Below are positions 53,410 through 64,000 of a DNA stretch of 64,000 nucleotides, piece after piece. Origin of the DNA: Paroedura picta (taxonomy: Eukaryota > Chordata > Lepidosauria > Squamata > Gekkonidae); contig NC_135386.1 of NCBI RefSeq assembly GCF_049243985.1, forward strand, positions 5,540,501-5,604,500, written 5' to 3'. The number at the start of each line of letters is the position of its first letter. The stretch's first letter is position 1. The notes under the pieces are model-generated. The model was not told the DNA's origin. It saw nothing but the letters and a program-made list of their open reading frames with translations, and ran no database searches. The position numbers and the translations under genes are program-made.

Positions 53410-54050
53410 TCTCCCCTCCTCAACCCCAACCCCGCAGGTTTAAAGCACGGTGTACCTTCAAGGTTTCAGTTCGTAGGCTAAGAATAAGATGTGTTCCAAC
53501 ATTACGCAGAATTGCTCATCTGGACCCACATTGACAGCATTTGACTGAAGGGTTGTTTGGGAGGAGGGCTTGCCTAGTGTAGCGGCTGGATTCCCTCTAA
53601 TTGGAAGTCCCTTGAACTGAACTCTTGGTGTGCAAATCTCTGCTGTGGAGCCGTAACCCCCCCTCCCCCCATGTGATCTGGCAAGTATCCTTAAAAACAA
53701 AGAAAAGAAAGCTGTTGTTCCAAAAATAGATCCCAAACATGGTTCACTGGAGAGTGCGAATGGAAAGGGCCAAGCCACATGACTGCGGGTTTTTAAAGAA
53801 AAAAAAAATCAATGTGTCCGTCTTTCCATTTCCCCCCCCTCCCAGTAGAGAATTCTGCAAGTGTTCACACACATACCCGGATAAGTGAATTGAATTAGCC
53901 CTCCTTTCTGGTGCTGGGGTCAGTCTGATCTTGGCAGCGGGATAAAAATTGGGGAGACATACATGCATCTGGTTCCTCTTGTAAGTTAAATGGGTAATGC
54001 ACATGTCATGTACAAGAGAAGATAATAAAAAGGAGTGATTTCTCTCGTGG
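53410..54050. other. RBPMS2 intron 1, unique stretch
   Basis: No repeat or exon recognised. Confidence 0.35.
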
Positions 54051-54054
54051 CTTC

Positions 54055-54137
54055 AGGGCGGCCAAACTGTGGCTCTCCAGATGTCCATGGACTGCATCAT
54101 GCTGGCAGGGACTCATGGGAATTGTAGTTCCTAAGTC
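54055..54137. repeat. palindromic MITE, short internally deleted copy
   Basis: GGCCAAACTGTGGCTCTCCA, GATGTCCATGGACTGCATCA, then GGGACTCATGGGAATTGTAG. The two halves are joined with the middle missing. Confidence 0.72.
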
Positions 54138-54539
54138 TTGTAGGAAGAAAGGGCGATATTAACTGGAGTGATCAGGATGCTGTGCATTAAGAAGCTCAAC
54201 TTGGCAAGATCTGGAACCAATTGACAGCGTTGGGATGATAGTGTTGAACCCTTTGCAGTGTGACAGGAAACCATGTGGTCTCATGACAGGAAGGGGAGGG
54301 GTCAGGGTTATGATCTCACCAGCAGGGAAGGGACACTGCTCTTTGAGTGCGCTGGGAACATGGCAGGACCTGTGGAGGGTGGCCTGGGTTCATGTACATC
54401 TTGCAGCAGGTTTCTCCAGAACAGTGAAAAAACACCAACAACAACAGCAACCCAACCACCACTGGCTTGACAGGGGCTCCAGTTATGGGGCATTTATTCC
54501 ATGTACATAGATTCAAGGGGGGGAGCAGCTGTGTGGGTC

Positions 54540-54672
54540 TGAAGCAACATAAAATTTGAGGCCTGCAGCGCCTTTAAGACCAATGAAGTTTAATTCTGGG
54601 GATTAGCTTTTGTGCACATGCACACTTGGAGTATGCATACATGTGACCAGAATTAAACTTGTTGGTTTCTAA
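54540..54672. repeat. fold-back of GACCAACA-type repeat with 14-bp perfect arms
   Basis: AAGTTTAATTCTGG (54586-54599) is exactly complementary to CCAGAATTAAACTT (54647-54660). TGTGCACATGCACACTTGG occupies the loop. Confidence 0.8.
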
Positions 54673-54849
54673 CTTTGCTCTGTTCCATGTTAACTTATTC
54701 GCTTTTGATGGGCCCAAAATATACATATTCCTAGAAGGAATTGGAGCATTTTGTCATGGAAAACTCGTCTGTTTGTTCCCAGCTGTGACGTTGGTGTACT
54801 TTCTGGTCATGAACCCAGTTCACTCTGAGAAAAAAGTTACACCCTGATT

Positions 54850-55045
54850 TTCTCTACCTTAAGGAGTCTCGAAGCGGCTTCCAGTCACCTTTCTTCTCCC
54901 CACAAGAAACACCTGAGGCAGGTGGGGCTGAGAGAGCTCTGAGAGAACTGCAGTTGGCCCAAGGTCACCCCGCTGGCTGCGTGTGGAGGAGTGGGGAATT
55001 GAACCAAGTTCTCCCCTCTTAACCGCTGTACCACACTTCCAAAAT
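54850..55045 (-). repeat. tRNA-derived SINE (CTT-tail family), no clean tail
   Basis: On the minus strand the head is TGTGGTACAGCGGTTAAGAG and the box is GAACTTGGTTCAATTCCCC. The body has GAGAACTGCAGTTGGCCC in plus-strand reading. Confidence 0.8.
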
Positions 55046-55194
55046 GGTCTTTGGTTGTGGTGATGTTGGGCTTTGGTCGCAGAAAAGCGACAAGGCTGAA
55101 CACACTGCATGCTTCACCCATGGAGACATCTGGGCAGAGGTGCCTCTGAGATGAGAATTAAAGGTGTAACTGCAATGTTCTGTTTTTCCAAGAG

Positions 55195-55372
55195 CCCTAG
55201 CCGGATCTCAGAAGCTAAGCAGGGTCAGCCCTGGCTAGCATTTGGATGGGAGACCTCCAAGGAAGGCCAGAGCAGCTACGCAGGGGCAGGCAGTGGCAAA
55301 CTCCCTTCATTTCTCTCCAGTCTTGGCAGCCCCACAGGTTCACCATAAATGACTTTGACAGCACGTCCCACA
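55195..55372 (+). repeat. 5S-rRNA-derived SINE, best copy
   Basis: GGATCTCAGAAGCTAAGCAG, GGTCAGCCCTGGCTAGCATT and TGGATGGGAGACCTCCAAGG match the 5S rRNA internal promoter (A box to C box) with few differences. The tail holds GGGCAGGCAGTGGCAAACTC and AAATGACTTTGACAGCAC, as in this SINE type. Confidence 0.88.
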
Positions 55373-55374
55373 AC

Positions 55375-56390
55375 CATTTGGACAAAGGCTGCTGGTCTTG
55401 GGTGGCTGTTGCAGGGTTCCTTGCCGAGCTAGCACCCGCAAAACCAAGCCCAAACCATGTGCCACTCAGCTGTGCCCCCTGCCAATGGTTAGTCTTCAGG
55501 GGGACTGCATTTGCTTTGGATGTCTATTCCTCTAGAGTTGTGATTTCCTTGAAGCTCATAAAGGGGATTGCTCAATCCAGGAGAAAAGCAGGTTACAAAG
55601 GACTAAGGGTTGGGTGTCAGCATCACGGTTCCAGCTCCCTCCTTAAAACTAGCCTGGCCTACCCAGGAAAAGGCCTTTTGGGCTCTGCGACCGTGCAGGT
55701 GTTGTTGCTTTGCCCTGGGGTGTCAGGAAACAGGGACCTTGCAAAATGGAGGGGTAGGGAAAGGGTTGGCGTGAGGGAAATGCAGAGAGTACACACACAC
55801 ATTCTGGATGGTCCGTTTGCAAACATATTTGCATTGGCAAAGACTGCACAAGGGGGGGATTGTCACAGTGTGGATTTCACATTAAACAGGTGCGCAAGCT
55901 CTGAATTAAACAGCAGACTTTGCTTCAAGGGGGTTCCGCGCACGAATGTGGTTCTGTTCCTGGGTGCGATCTAGGACGGTTGCAGCCGCGCTGCCTCTTC
56001 CAGGTGTGGACTGCAGGCAGAAGTCCACCAGGGCCGTCACAGTAAACCCAAGAAAATGACGGAAAAGCCGGAAAGAAGGAGTTAATCCGTCCAACAGCCT
56101 GTGCTGCCCCTGCCCTGCAAATAAACGCACGTTTTTGTCTTCTGGGGTCTGCAAATGTCCGTTGCTTTGACCCGGGAACGGCAGGTGGACCAGACTTGGG
56201 CGTCAAACATTAACCAGCTTAACTGTCGCCGCCTTGACTCAGTAGAGAAATAAAACCGAGGTGCCCTTGGCCCAACCTGCAAGGGTCGACTGGAAGGCTG
56301 GGTCTAGCAGAAGCACATTCCTCCCAGCCTTTGGAGATGAGGCATCTCGGTGCAGAGGGAGAGGGGAGAGCCCAAGGAGAATGGAATGAT
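55375..56390. other. RBPMS2 intron 1, unique stretch
   Basis: No repeat or exon recognised. The 242-residue open frame from 55246 starts inside the 5S-derived SINE and has no family resemblance. Confidence 0.35.
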
Positions 56391-56394
56391 TATC

Positions 56395-56562
56395 TTTCAA
56401 CAGACGCCGGAGTCACGTCGCAGCTGACTGGTGGTGAACAGAGGCGGCTAGCCATTGCCTGCCTTGGCATAGCTACCCTGGGCTTCCCATCCTGATAGTA
56501 ACCAGGGCTGAACCTGCTTGGCTTCAGGCAAGATCTGGCTAGCCTGGGCCATCCTCTTTTGG
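56395..56562 (-). repeat. 5S-rRNA-derived SINE, minus orientation
   Basis: Plus-strand text GCTACCCTGGGCTTCCCATC, CTGATAGTAACCAGGGCTGA and ACCTGCTTGGCTTCAGGCAA is the reverse complement of the 5S internal region. CCATTGCCTGCC belongs to the tail. Confidence 0.72.
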
Positions 56563-56564
56563 GC

Positions 56565-57430
56565 TTGCTAGTTTGGAAGGGGAGGGAAAGAAACCTGAAG
56601 CAAAGGCTTGCCCTGTGAGCACCCTGCAATCTGCCCCCAGTCCTCCCCTAGTGCTTTTAAAAGGGCATCCCCCATCTTTTTTACCTTAGCAAGGGCTGAT
56701 GCAAGTGAATTCCTGAGAAGCTGGCAGTGGCTTTCATAGAACGGGTCAGTTGCCTTTGTCTATATTTGGTAAACTGACAATAATAGCTCCCTGGCAGAAA
56801 ACATCTCTAGTGTTCTGAACGCCCAGCCTATGTTGGGTTGGGGCTTTTAGGCTAGCTCCCTCCGGAGACGTTCGGGGTGCGGTACGGGGCTGCTTCCCTC
56901 TGCTGTCCTCACAGCAACCCTGCGAGGTGGTCTCAAGGGGAGCATCATGACGGGGCGGGGATTTGAACCCGTTTCCTGGGTCGTAGTCCGAGTTTGTGCC
57001 GAGTTTAAGCACCATCTCTGTGTTTTTAACAGCCCTGTAAGCTACACTGATGCGATTATTCCCCTTGGTGGGGGGATCCTGGCTCACCAGCACAAAGAAT
57101 TCACTGAAAGCAGAAAGCATCTGGATCAGACATGATTTGCTAAAATATAGTTGGCATATCTTGTCCATGTAAATTGGTCAGATTTTCTTTTTAAAGTGTG
57201 TGCGGCTAATTCAGATTATAGCATGTAGTGGCCATCCTAAGCAATCTAGTACAGAAATATTCCGTTTTCAAATGGGTCCTCTCCTGGGCGTTGTTTGTGG
57301 GTATTCTGCAGTCTAGCCGCAGATTTTAGCTCTCGCCTTCTGGGTTTTTGGTGGGAAAAACAATGTTCTAACTGCAAGACATACGGCTGAGGGCCGGACC
57401 ATGAGGCCACGGATATACAACTGGCCTTGC
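56565..57430. other. RBPMS2 intron 1, mostly unique
   Basis: A worn minus-strand SINE piece (TCACAGCAACCCTGCGAGGT, GGGGATTTGAACCCGTTTCC) lies at 56908-56980. No exon recognised. Confidence 0.35.
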
Positions 57431-57439
57431 AGTTACATA

Positions 57440-57692
57440 TACAATGTGCTTGTCAGCCTCTAATCTGGAGAGGCAGGTTTGATTTCCCACTCCTCCACCG
57501 CATGCAGCCAGCTGGCCGACCTTGGACTAATCACAGTTCTGTTAGAGGTGTTCTTGCAGACCAGTTCTCTCTGCGCTCTCTCAGGCCCACCTCCCTCACA
57601 GGGTATCTGTTGTGGGGAGCGGAAGGGAAGGTGATAGTAAGCCACATTGAGGCTCCCTCAGGTCGTGAGTGAAAAGCGGGATATAAAAACCT
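57440..57692 (+). repeat. tRNA-derived SINE (CTT-tail family)
   Basis: CCTCTAATCTGGAGAGGCAG head, GGTATCTGTTGTGGGGAGCG middle and GAAAAGCGGGATATAAAAAC end. The tail is lost. Confidence 0.82.
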
Positions 57693-58394
57693 ACATTGGA
57701 GAAGCTCACTCAGAAGTACTTGCTCATCCAGTGCAGCGATTCAGAAAAGGAGCTTTGGGTCTCTCTCCCACCCCACTTAAGCCAGTGGAAAGGGCTCCCC
57801 TTTGTCTTTGGTTCCTTGTGCCCTTCCGAGGCCGCGGGGAGCAAGAAAAGGGGCAGCCCCCCCTCCCTGTGCAGTGTTTCTCCTGCCCAGAAGCGAACAT
57901 CACAAACAGCTTTGCCACATGTAACTTGTGCAGTAATTTAGTTTCAATTACGTTATGGATCTGATCTTTGTGTGTATGGAAACATGTTTTCTTTTTTTGC
58001 CGGTTCATCTACTAAGAAGAGACCGGAAGGGAAGGGGGGGGGGGAGGCTAGGAGCGTTTAGATCAAGGCTAAACTGGCTTGGAGCGGACGCCAAAGTCTT
58101 TCTCGGGCAGCTTCTGCAGGATGCTGATAGGGCAAGTGAGAAACTGAACTCAGTCAAATTTTGTGGAGGTGGCTTTGAGCACATATGACTTTAAACATCT
58201 GGAGCAGAAGTCCTCTGGGAGGGAGCCCTCTGTCTGGGGAAGTGATATTCTTTCTTCTTGGCACTTGGAAGGGGCCACAGTGGGGTGGGCTTCTGGAGGT
58301 CCACTTCTCCCCCCCCCCCCATGGACCTCCTGATGGTTTTGGACACCATGAGTATGGGCCTGGAGGGGACATTGGCCTGATCCAGCCTGGCTTC

Positions 58395-58525
58395 TCTTGT
58401 GCTCTCCCAAATCCAGCGGCAGCTTTGAGACCAACAGGAATTTTGGAGTATAAATTTTTGAGCGTCAAATCTCCTTTCTTCAGATATGTTATCTCTCTCT
58501 AAGGTGCCACTGGATTCGAATCTTG
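58395..58525 (+). repeat. GACCAACA-type repeat
   Basis: TTTGAGACCAACAGGAATTT, AAATCTCCTTTCTTCAGATA and CTAAGGTGCCACTGGATTCG are present in order, a worn full unit. Confidence 0.65.
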
Positions 58526-58529
58526 TTGA

Positions 58530-59285
58530 AGACTTTCTCATTTCTTCTCCTCTCCCTCTGAGGAGGGGGCAGCTGGCGTGGCTGAAAAGCCAAGTTGGTT
58601 TGCCTCCACTTAATGGCTCTTGGGCCCGAAAAGATCAGCTGAGGGGCGATAGGTTGGGTCTTGACCCCCCAGGCGGGCACCTCCCGCTGTCCGCCCTCCC
58701 CGGGCCTCCCACAGGATTGCCTTGCCGGACCTGGCGGCCAAAGAGGCATCGTGCAGAGGGGAGAACACCAGCTAAGGAGTCGCCGTCTGGCTCTTTTGCA
58801 CCCGGATGGAGTGTGTCATCCTGAGCCAGAATCCAAGTAGTCTCGGTTGAAGTGGGGGCAGCTTGGTAACAGGCACTGCACGTTACTGGAGCAAATGCTA
58901 GCCCCCTTCCCCCTTCCTCCCCCTGCCCGACTTCCCTGCAAAGGATGACCATTTATGGAGAACACAAAGGGTTCTGCCTGTTTGGGCAGAGGGTTGCATG
59001 TCCTAAAGCTCACACACTGTTCCAGCTTTCAGGAAGCCTTCTGTCTGGACTTAAATTATAAGTGCCCTAGCCTTGGAGAGATGGCCCATGTGTGTGGGGG
59101 TGGGGTGGGGGATGTGCGTGCTGTTGAAATCCTTGTTGGGAGCTTTGGGACGCCATGCCGTTCTTTTGGATGTCTTTGTCACTGGGCAAAAAATGTAAAA
59201 GAAAAACCCTCTGCTGCATTCTTGTGCGTTTTGTTTTTCTGCTTCCGTACATGCGTCATTACAGCAATTCTCTGTCTCCTGGGAT
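58530..59285. other. RBPMS2 intron 1, unique stretch
   Basis: No repeat or exon recognised; a G-rich tract lies at 59093-59110. Confidence 0.35.
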
Positions 59286-59289
59286 TCTG

Positions 59290-59515
59290 GGAACTGACGT
59301 GGCATAGTGGCTAACCGTGTCAGGCTACTATCTGGGAGGCCTGGGTTCGAATCCCCACTCGTGCCAAGGAAGAGCTGCAGTTGCCCTAGACGTAAGACCT
59401 CAGTGGTTGTCCACCCACAGGCAGAAGGATCTTGGGCCAGTCACAGTCTCTCAGCCTAGCCGATCTCTCAGGGTTGTTGTGAGTATACAGGAGAAGGATG
59501 GAAGCTGTTTTGGGT
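59290..59515 (+). repeat. tRNA-derived SINE relative
   Basis: GTGGCATAGTGGCTAACCGT head, GGGTTCGAATCCCCACTCGT B box and TTGGGCCAGTCACAGTCTCT body, then GGGTTGTTGTGAGTATACAG. It is a sister of the family at 46465 and 61930. Confidence 0.75.
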
Positions 59516-59519
59516 CCCA

Positions 59520-60370
59520 ATTGGTCCCAATAAATTCTGTTTCCCAGTAGGGACCAGTTTATTGACTGATTCCTGATTGGGACCAGGGGAAGCCAGGTTT
59601 GCAAGCAGATTTCCCCACACGCACACAAGCTGGAGAAAAACAAACAAACAGAATTCAGTGCAAGTGGAGGTGAAAGGATGCACGCTGGGAGGCCAAAATC
59701 CCAGCTGCTCATCCTTGGGGAGGGGAGCACAGAACTGGCTTAACTTGACCAGGAAAGCTCTTGGTGGGAGATTCTGCAGAAATGTCAAGGTCTGCATAGC
59801 ACCGTCCAGAGCTGTCTTACGGGGATGGGCAGTATAAAAATCTAATAAATAAATGACTGGGGTAGACCCTGCAGATCTGATGATATCAAGAAAGTGTGGA
59901 CCATCCAAGGCTGGGTTCTTCTGCCCCGCAATCTCTAATGCTTCATTCTTTAGTAATGTTAACTACCTGTCCCTCAGGCAGAGGGTTTATGCTTGAAGGA
60001 TGCAGGACTGCAAATTCACAACAGACCTTTGAACCTCAACGCTCCCTCCCCTCGGTAAGGATTCCCAATAAGATCTCTGCTTCACGTAGTTTACAGAATG
60101 AGCTGCGTGACTCACAAAAAGCTCATTCTGAAATGAATGTTAAGGGTGCTGCTGGGCTTCGTTGGCCTACAACAGACAAACATCCCTCCAGGTTATAAAG
60201 TCTAGGCAAGGCAGCGTGCCCCAGAGCAAAGCTGCAGGCTAAAGGTGAGCCGGACCAACCCCTGAGAACCACTTCTAAGAGTCCCTTTTGCCCCCTTCCT
60301 TCGTAGACAGGAGCTGCGGATTTTCTGGCCGTGCTTCTTGACTCCAGTGCATACACCTGCCTTCTTTCCA
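59520..60370. other. RBPMS2 intron 1, mostly unique
   Basis: It contains an AATAAAT-rich LINE tail remnant at 59815-59858 and a worn GACCAACA-type piece near 60130-60180. No exon recognised. Confidence 0.35.
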
Positions 60371-60377
60371 TTGAGCA

Positions 60378-60625
60378 TCAGCATAGTGTAGCGGTTCAAG
60401 AGGGGGTGGACTCCAATCTGGCGAGCCGGGTGAGATTCCTCACTCCCATGTGTGCAGCCAAGTGGGTGATCTTCGGCCAGTCAGCATTCTCTGAGAGCTG
60501 CTCTCGCAGAACAGTTCCCTTGGAGCTCTCTTCACCCCACCTACCTCACAGGTTGTCTGTCATGGGGAGAGGAAGGGAAAGGGGTTTGTAAGCTGCTTTG
60601 GGGTAGTGAAAAACAAGGTAGACAA
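60378..60625 (+). repeat. tRNA-derived SINE (CTT-tail family)
   Basis: CATAGTGTAGCGGTTCAAGA head, GGTTGTCTGTCATGGGGAGA middle and TAAGCTGCTTTGGGGTAGTG 3' part. Confidence 0.82.
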
Positions 60626-60727
60626 AACACGCCTATTCTCCTCTTCTTCCTTTACCACCTCTAATTGCCAAAGGTTGTGCATTGGGTTGCAAGTTCCTCT
60701 GGGCAGAGGCCTGTCGTACTTCAAGAC

Positions 60728-60862
60728 GGGCTGGGGCTCAGCGGCAGAGCCTCTCTGCTTGCTGTGCAGAAGGTTCCCAGTACAGTCCTCACAATCTCCC
60801 GTTTAAAAGAACCAGGGTGATGCCTGTCTGAGTAGACAGTGCCGACTTCCATGGACAGATGG
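60728..60862 (+). repeat. tRNA-derived SINE
   Basis: GGCTGGGGCTCAGCGGCAGA (A box), GCAGAAGGTTCCCAGTACAG (B box eroded), then GTCTGAGTAGACAGTGCCGA. Confidence 0.8.
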
Positions 60863-60984
60863 TTTGATTACGCACAAGGCATGTGTCCGTGTGTGTTGCT
60901 AGCACTCCATGCGTTTTAAAATCCCACTTAGGTTTAAGGAGGCAAACAGCGGCTGCTTGGGGTCCCCGATGCGCCCAACTTGGC

Positions 60985-61200
60985 GCGACGTTTAAGAGTG
61001 GTGCCTCTAATTTGCAGAAGCGGGTTCGATTCCTCACTCCTCCTCCACGTGTAACCTTGGGCCAGTCCCAGGCCTCTCGGAGCTCTCTCCGCCCCATCTC
61101 CCTCACAGGGTGTCTGTTGTGGGGAGAGGAAGGGGAAGCGGCTGGCAGCTGCTCCCAGACTCCTCCATGAGTGGAAAGCAGCCCCCCCCCCAAAAAAAAT
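60985..61200 (+). repeat. tRNA-derived SINE (CTT-tail family), worn
   Basis: GGTGCCTCTAATTTGCAGAA, GCGGGTTCGATTCCTCACTC and CAGGGTGTCTGTTGTGGGGA. It ends in a poly-C/poly-A stretch rather than CTT. Confidence 0.75.
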
Positions 61201-61204
61201 AACA

Positions 61205-61825
61205 GCTCTTCATTTTCTTGCTCTTGGGAACGTCTGCAGAACAAAGCTTGGATTTCTGTCACTGGAGCCTGCCCCTCTCTTAGCCCAGTATTCTCCCTGC
61301 AGCTTCGTGCAAGAAACAGGAGCGAGTCTTAACGTTTCCACATAGCTTCGCGGATGCGCTTCCGCTCCAGCCGGAACATCCAAGCGCTAATGCTGGGATG
61401 GCCCTTTGCCTTTCGAGAGGAGGAAACATTTAAACATTTTCGTCCGTCCCCCCCCCCACCTTTCTTTGGCAGCTCCAGGAGCCTGCGGCCTCCTACTCAG
61501 CTCTCTGCAGCTGGGTTCCTTCTGCGCTTTGGCAGGGGCAGCCCTAAAAGGCCCTTCCCTGCAAAACAAACCTCTCCTCCAGTCTTTGTATTTGCTGTGG
61601 GGCCCAGCAAGCGCTGGGGCTTACGAAGGGTGCATGAGGCAGAGAGGGAGACCCACTGTGCCCGCCCGATCTGCCACTGGTACCCGCAGCATGTTAAAAT
61701 GTCATTTATGCCTGGCTGCCCAAAAAGCTTGCCCTGTCGCAAGGCATCAGGGCAAGAATGTGCAGCGCGGAGCGTGCCGCATGCCCCATGCGCCAGCTGC
61801 AAGGCTGAACCGGTGTTGTGGGCAG
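61205..61825. other. RBPMS2 intron 1, unique stretch
   Basis: Single-copy in appearance. The open frames at 61354-61945 have no family resemblance. Confidence 0.35.
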
Positions 61826-61829
61826 GGGA

Positions 61830-61915
61830 AATGCATGCCGACGCGTTGGAAGAGCAACTGGTTTGCACACAGAAGGTTCCGGGTTTACTGCCCGGCATCT
61901 CCCGTTTTTAGAAGA
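61830..61915 (+). repeat. tRNA-derived SINE, 5' part, worn
   Basis: TTGGAAGAGCAACTGGTTTG and CACACAGAAGGTTCCGGGTT then TACTGCCCGGCATCTCCCG retain the B-box half. Confidence 0.6.
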
Positions 61916-61929
61916 TATATCAGTCATGG

Positions 61930-62105
61930 CTTGTGTAGCATCTAGGGTGCTGGACTAAAATTTGGGAGACCTACATTTGAATCCCTGCTCTACCCATGGA
62001 GGCCAGGCCCCAGGTGATCTTGGGCCAGTTGCATATTCTCAATCTTAAGCTACCTTGCAGGGTTGTTGTTAGAATGGAAGAAAGAATAGGGTAAGATGGC
62101 TCTGG
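61930..62105 (+). repeat. tRNA-derived SINE relative
   Basis: GTGTAGCATCTAGGGTGCTG head, CATTTGAATCCCTGCTCTAC B box, GATCTTGGGCCAGTTGCATA and CTTGCAGGGTTGTTGTTAGA. Same sub-type as 59290. Confidence 0.72.
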
Positions 62106-62149
62106 TCCCCATCCTCAAGAAAGGAAGGATGTGAAGCAGATCAGAGTCT

Positions 62150-62425
62150 GAGCCAGCGTCATGTGTAGTGGTTAAGAGCAAAGGCCTCTAATCTGGTGAG
62201 CCAGGTTTGATTCCTCGCTCCTCCTCCACATGCAGCCAGCTAGGTGACCTTGGGCTTGTCACAGTCCTATTACAGCAGATCAGTTCTCTCCAAGCTCTCT
62301 CAGCCCCACCTTACCTCCCAGGATGCCTGCTTTGGGGAAAGGAAGGGAAAGTGATTGTAAGCTGCTTTGAGACACTTTTTGAGTAGTGAAAAGCGGGGTA
62401 TAAAACCAACCTCTTCTTCCATGAC
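62150..62425 (+). repeat. tRNA-derived SINE (CTT-tail family), full length
   Basis: GTGTAGTGGTTAAGAGCAAA head, GCCAGGTTTGATTCCTCGCT box, GTGACCTTGGGCTTGTCACA in the body (GTGACCTTGGGC is shared across the family), and TATAAAACCAACCTCTTCTT end. Confidence 0.85.
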
Positions 62426-62429
62426 ATGT

Positions 62430-63135
62430 TTGGGAGCAGTCTGTTTTACCTCTGAACCCTAGAGCTGAGATTCTGGATAGCTGGCTGATTGCTTCTTTGC
62501 GGCATTGAAGTCTCATGTGCAGGGTAATTGTGTTAGCATGATGCTCATGGGAGCACACTCCATAACCAGCATCAGCATCCTTGCAAAACTTCAGTGCCTT
62601 TCGTGTTCAGCCCACGTTCTTGGATCCGTTTAGCCAGGACTGGTAGCTCTCAATAGCTCTGGGTGGTGTAACATCCCTGCCTTTAAATCATGGGTGTTCA
62701 CCTACTCTTTGCTATAAGGGAACCCACTTGCTTGCTTTTTCGTGGTTTTGCTTGCTTGCTTTGGTTCTGCTTGTTCGCTACTCTTTGCAAAGGGAGACGC
62801 ATAGACTCTCTGTCACAGCCATGGAAAACACAGGGAGGAGAGTGCCTAAGCTGTGGTTTGGGCATGCATGCCCAAAGAGGCCAACGCATGGCTCTCAGCC
62901 TCCCCACAGGTGGGGTTGTGTGCATTGGTCCTCTAGTGGCTCAGCCAGTCCACGGAGCTCCCTCAGCAGGACAGCACTTGGTCCCCTGGTGGCCACTCCC
63001 GCTCTTAGCAGGTAAGTACTGAATGGTCAGCCTGGCTTTGCATTACTGCAGGCAGAGAAATCTTTGGAGAGGGGAAGATGATGGCAGCATATATCCTGAG
63101 TTTGTCTGAGTTCTGCTGTGGGTTCGAGTATTTCT
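62430..63135. other. RBPMS2 intron 1, unique stretch
   Basis: No repeat or exon recognised. Confidence 0.35.
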
Positions 63136-63139
63136 GTCG

Positions 63140-63300
63140 ATGAATTCTCATTATAAGAACAGCCCTGCTGGGTCAGACCAGGGGTCCATCTAGTCCAGCA
63201 TCCCATCTCAGACAGTGGCCACCCAGTTCCTCTGGAGGCCCAACAGCAGGACACAGAAGCAGAGTTCGTCCCCTGATGCTGTTTCCTGGCACTGGGATTC
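63140..63300 (+). repeat. CR1-like LINE fragment
   Basis: ATAAGAACAGCCCTGCTGGG, TCAGACCAGGGGTCCATCTA and CAGTGGCCACCCAGTTCCTC, as at 1433-1860, here in a single copy. Confidence 0.65.
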
Positions 63301-63304
63301 AGTG

Positions 63305-64000
63305 GTTTTCTCTAGAAAACGGGTTAGAACCTCAGGTCTGGGAGCTAGCCAGCTGCAGTGGTTTGCTGAGCCCCGAATTCTCCTCCGCTTGCTTCCAAGG
63401 AGGGGTGCTGAAGCACAAAACGGGTGTGTGGGAGAGAGCCCTTGAATGGACACTACCAGCTCCCCCTCCTTCCCCCATTGCTTACCTAGGGTTTTGCACT
63501 CTTGATCCACTACTGCAGGATCGCACCCTTTTGACTTCTACGCAGGAAGAGCCCCCTAAGTGCATGGGCTTCAAGGGGGGGGGCTTCCTGGTGCTCTCTG
63601 TCCCTCTCCGTTCTCCCTGCCTGTGGCTGATCTCTTTTTAGACCCTTCCCAAGGTTCTCCCTCCTTCCTACAACTTTGTTTTGCAAAGCTCTGCTTGATC
63701 TTCCTCCGTGCCTTATAAGTCCGGGCGTGGAAGCGGACTGCCGTAGCTCCAGCATTCCTTCAGGCTGGCGTCAAAAAGAGGCCTCCGCAGCTGCATCTTA
63801 TCCTGTGTTCCAGGATCAGTCTGACAGGACTGCTCTGGGAAGGGGGGGGGGGAAACTGCAGCAACAGCAGAGACCTGGCTGGTGGTGTCCGGGAATGCCT
63901 CGGCTGAACTGTCACCCTGTTTTAAGACCGGATGTTTTGTCGAAAAAGCTCTGCGGGATGAACTTGGGTCTGTGTGGCCTTGTTCCTTCCACAGTCCAGG
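63305..64000. other. RBPMS2 intron 1, right edge
   Basis: Unique sequence with G-runs (63577-63587, 63842-63852). It ends in TTCCTTCCACAGTCCAGG, which looks like a splice acceptor, but the bases after it do not fit RBPMS2 exon 2. Confidence 0.35.

Noticed and set aside
55200-55263. functional 5S rRNA gene
   Set aside because: Only the internal part of 5S is present; the 5' and 3' stems of the RNA are missing and a SINE tail follows.
63988-64000. TTCCTTCCACAG acceptor at the window edge as RBPMS2 exon 2
   Set aside because: Exon 1 ends in phase 0 and exon 2 should begin with a Val codon (GTN); the bases after this AG are TCCAGG, which do not fit.

Overview
The window is vertebrate nuclear DNA, almost certainly from a squamate reptile (a lizard). 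Split genes with GT-AG introns, two CpG-island promoters and dense interspersed repeats show this. The repeats include Sauria-type SINEs (tRNA-like head, Bov-B-like tail ending in ACCTTT), CR1-type LINE 3' ends, a Bov-B-like LINE piece, 5S-rRNA-derived SINEs and several fold-back MITE families. I cannot name the species. Identifications of host genes rest on remembered family sequences, not on a search.

Layout. From 1 to about 12.5 kb is the 3' half of ZNF609 on the + strand: one 88-nt internal exon, the 2.4-kb zinc-finger exon, four further coding exons and a 3' UTR that appears to hold its own intron. OAZ2 (ornithine decarboxylase antizyme 2) follows tail to tail on the - strand. Its five coding exons lie between 15.62 and 29.80 kb and encode a complete 189-residue protein when the programmed +1 frameshift is used; the shift site and a downstream pseudoknot are both visible. 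A CpG island at 29.4-30.1 kb is its promoter. From 30.1 to 48.6 kb is intergenic DNA packed with SINE, CR1 and MITE remains. A second CpG island (48.6-50.4 kb) carries the first coding exon of an RBPMS2-like RNA-binding protein on the + strand; the rest of the window is its first intron.

How the genes relate. ZNF609 (a chromatin-associated transcription regulator), OAZ2 (polyamine feedback control) and RBPMS2 (smooth-muscle and cardiac RNA-binding protein) are functionally unrelated, but they are neighbours on human 15q22. What the window shows is conserved microsynteny, with an RBPMS2 orientation that seems to differ from human. I see no unknown multi-gene system. The most striking points are a ZNF609 splice acceptor whose pyrimidine tract is the tail of a SINE, the OAZ2 frameshift cassette, 5S-derived SINEs, a young 50-bp minisatellite inside OAZ2, and nested fold-back elements.
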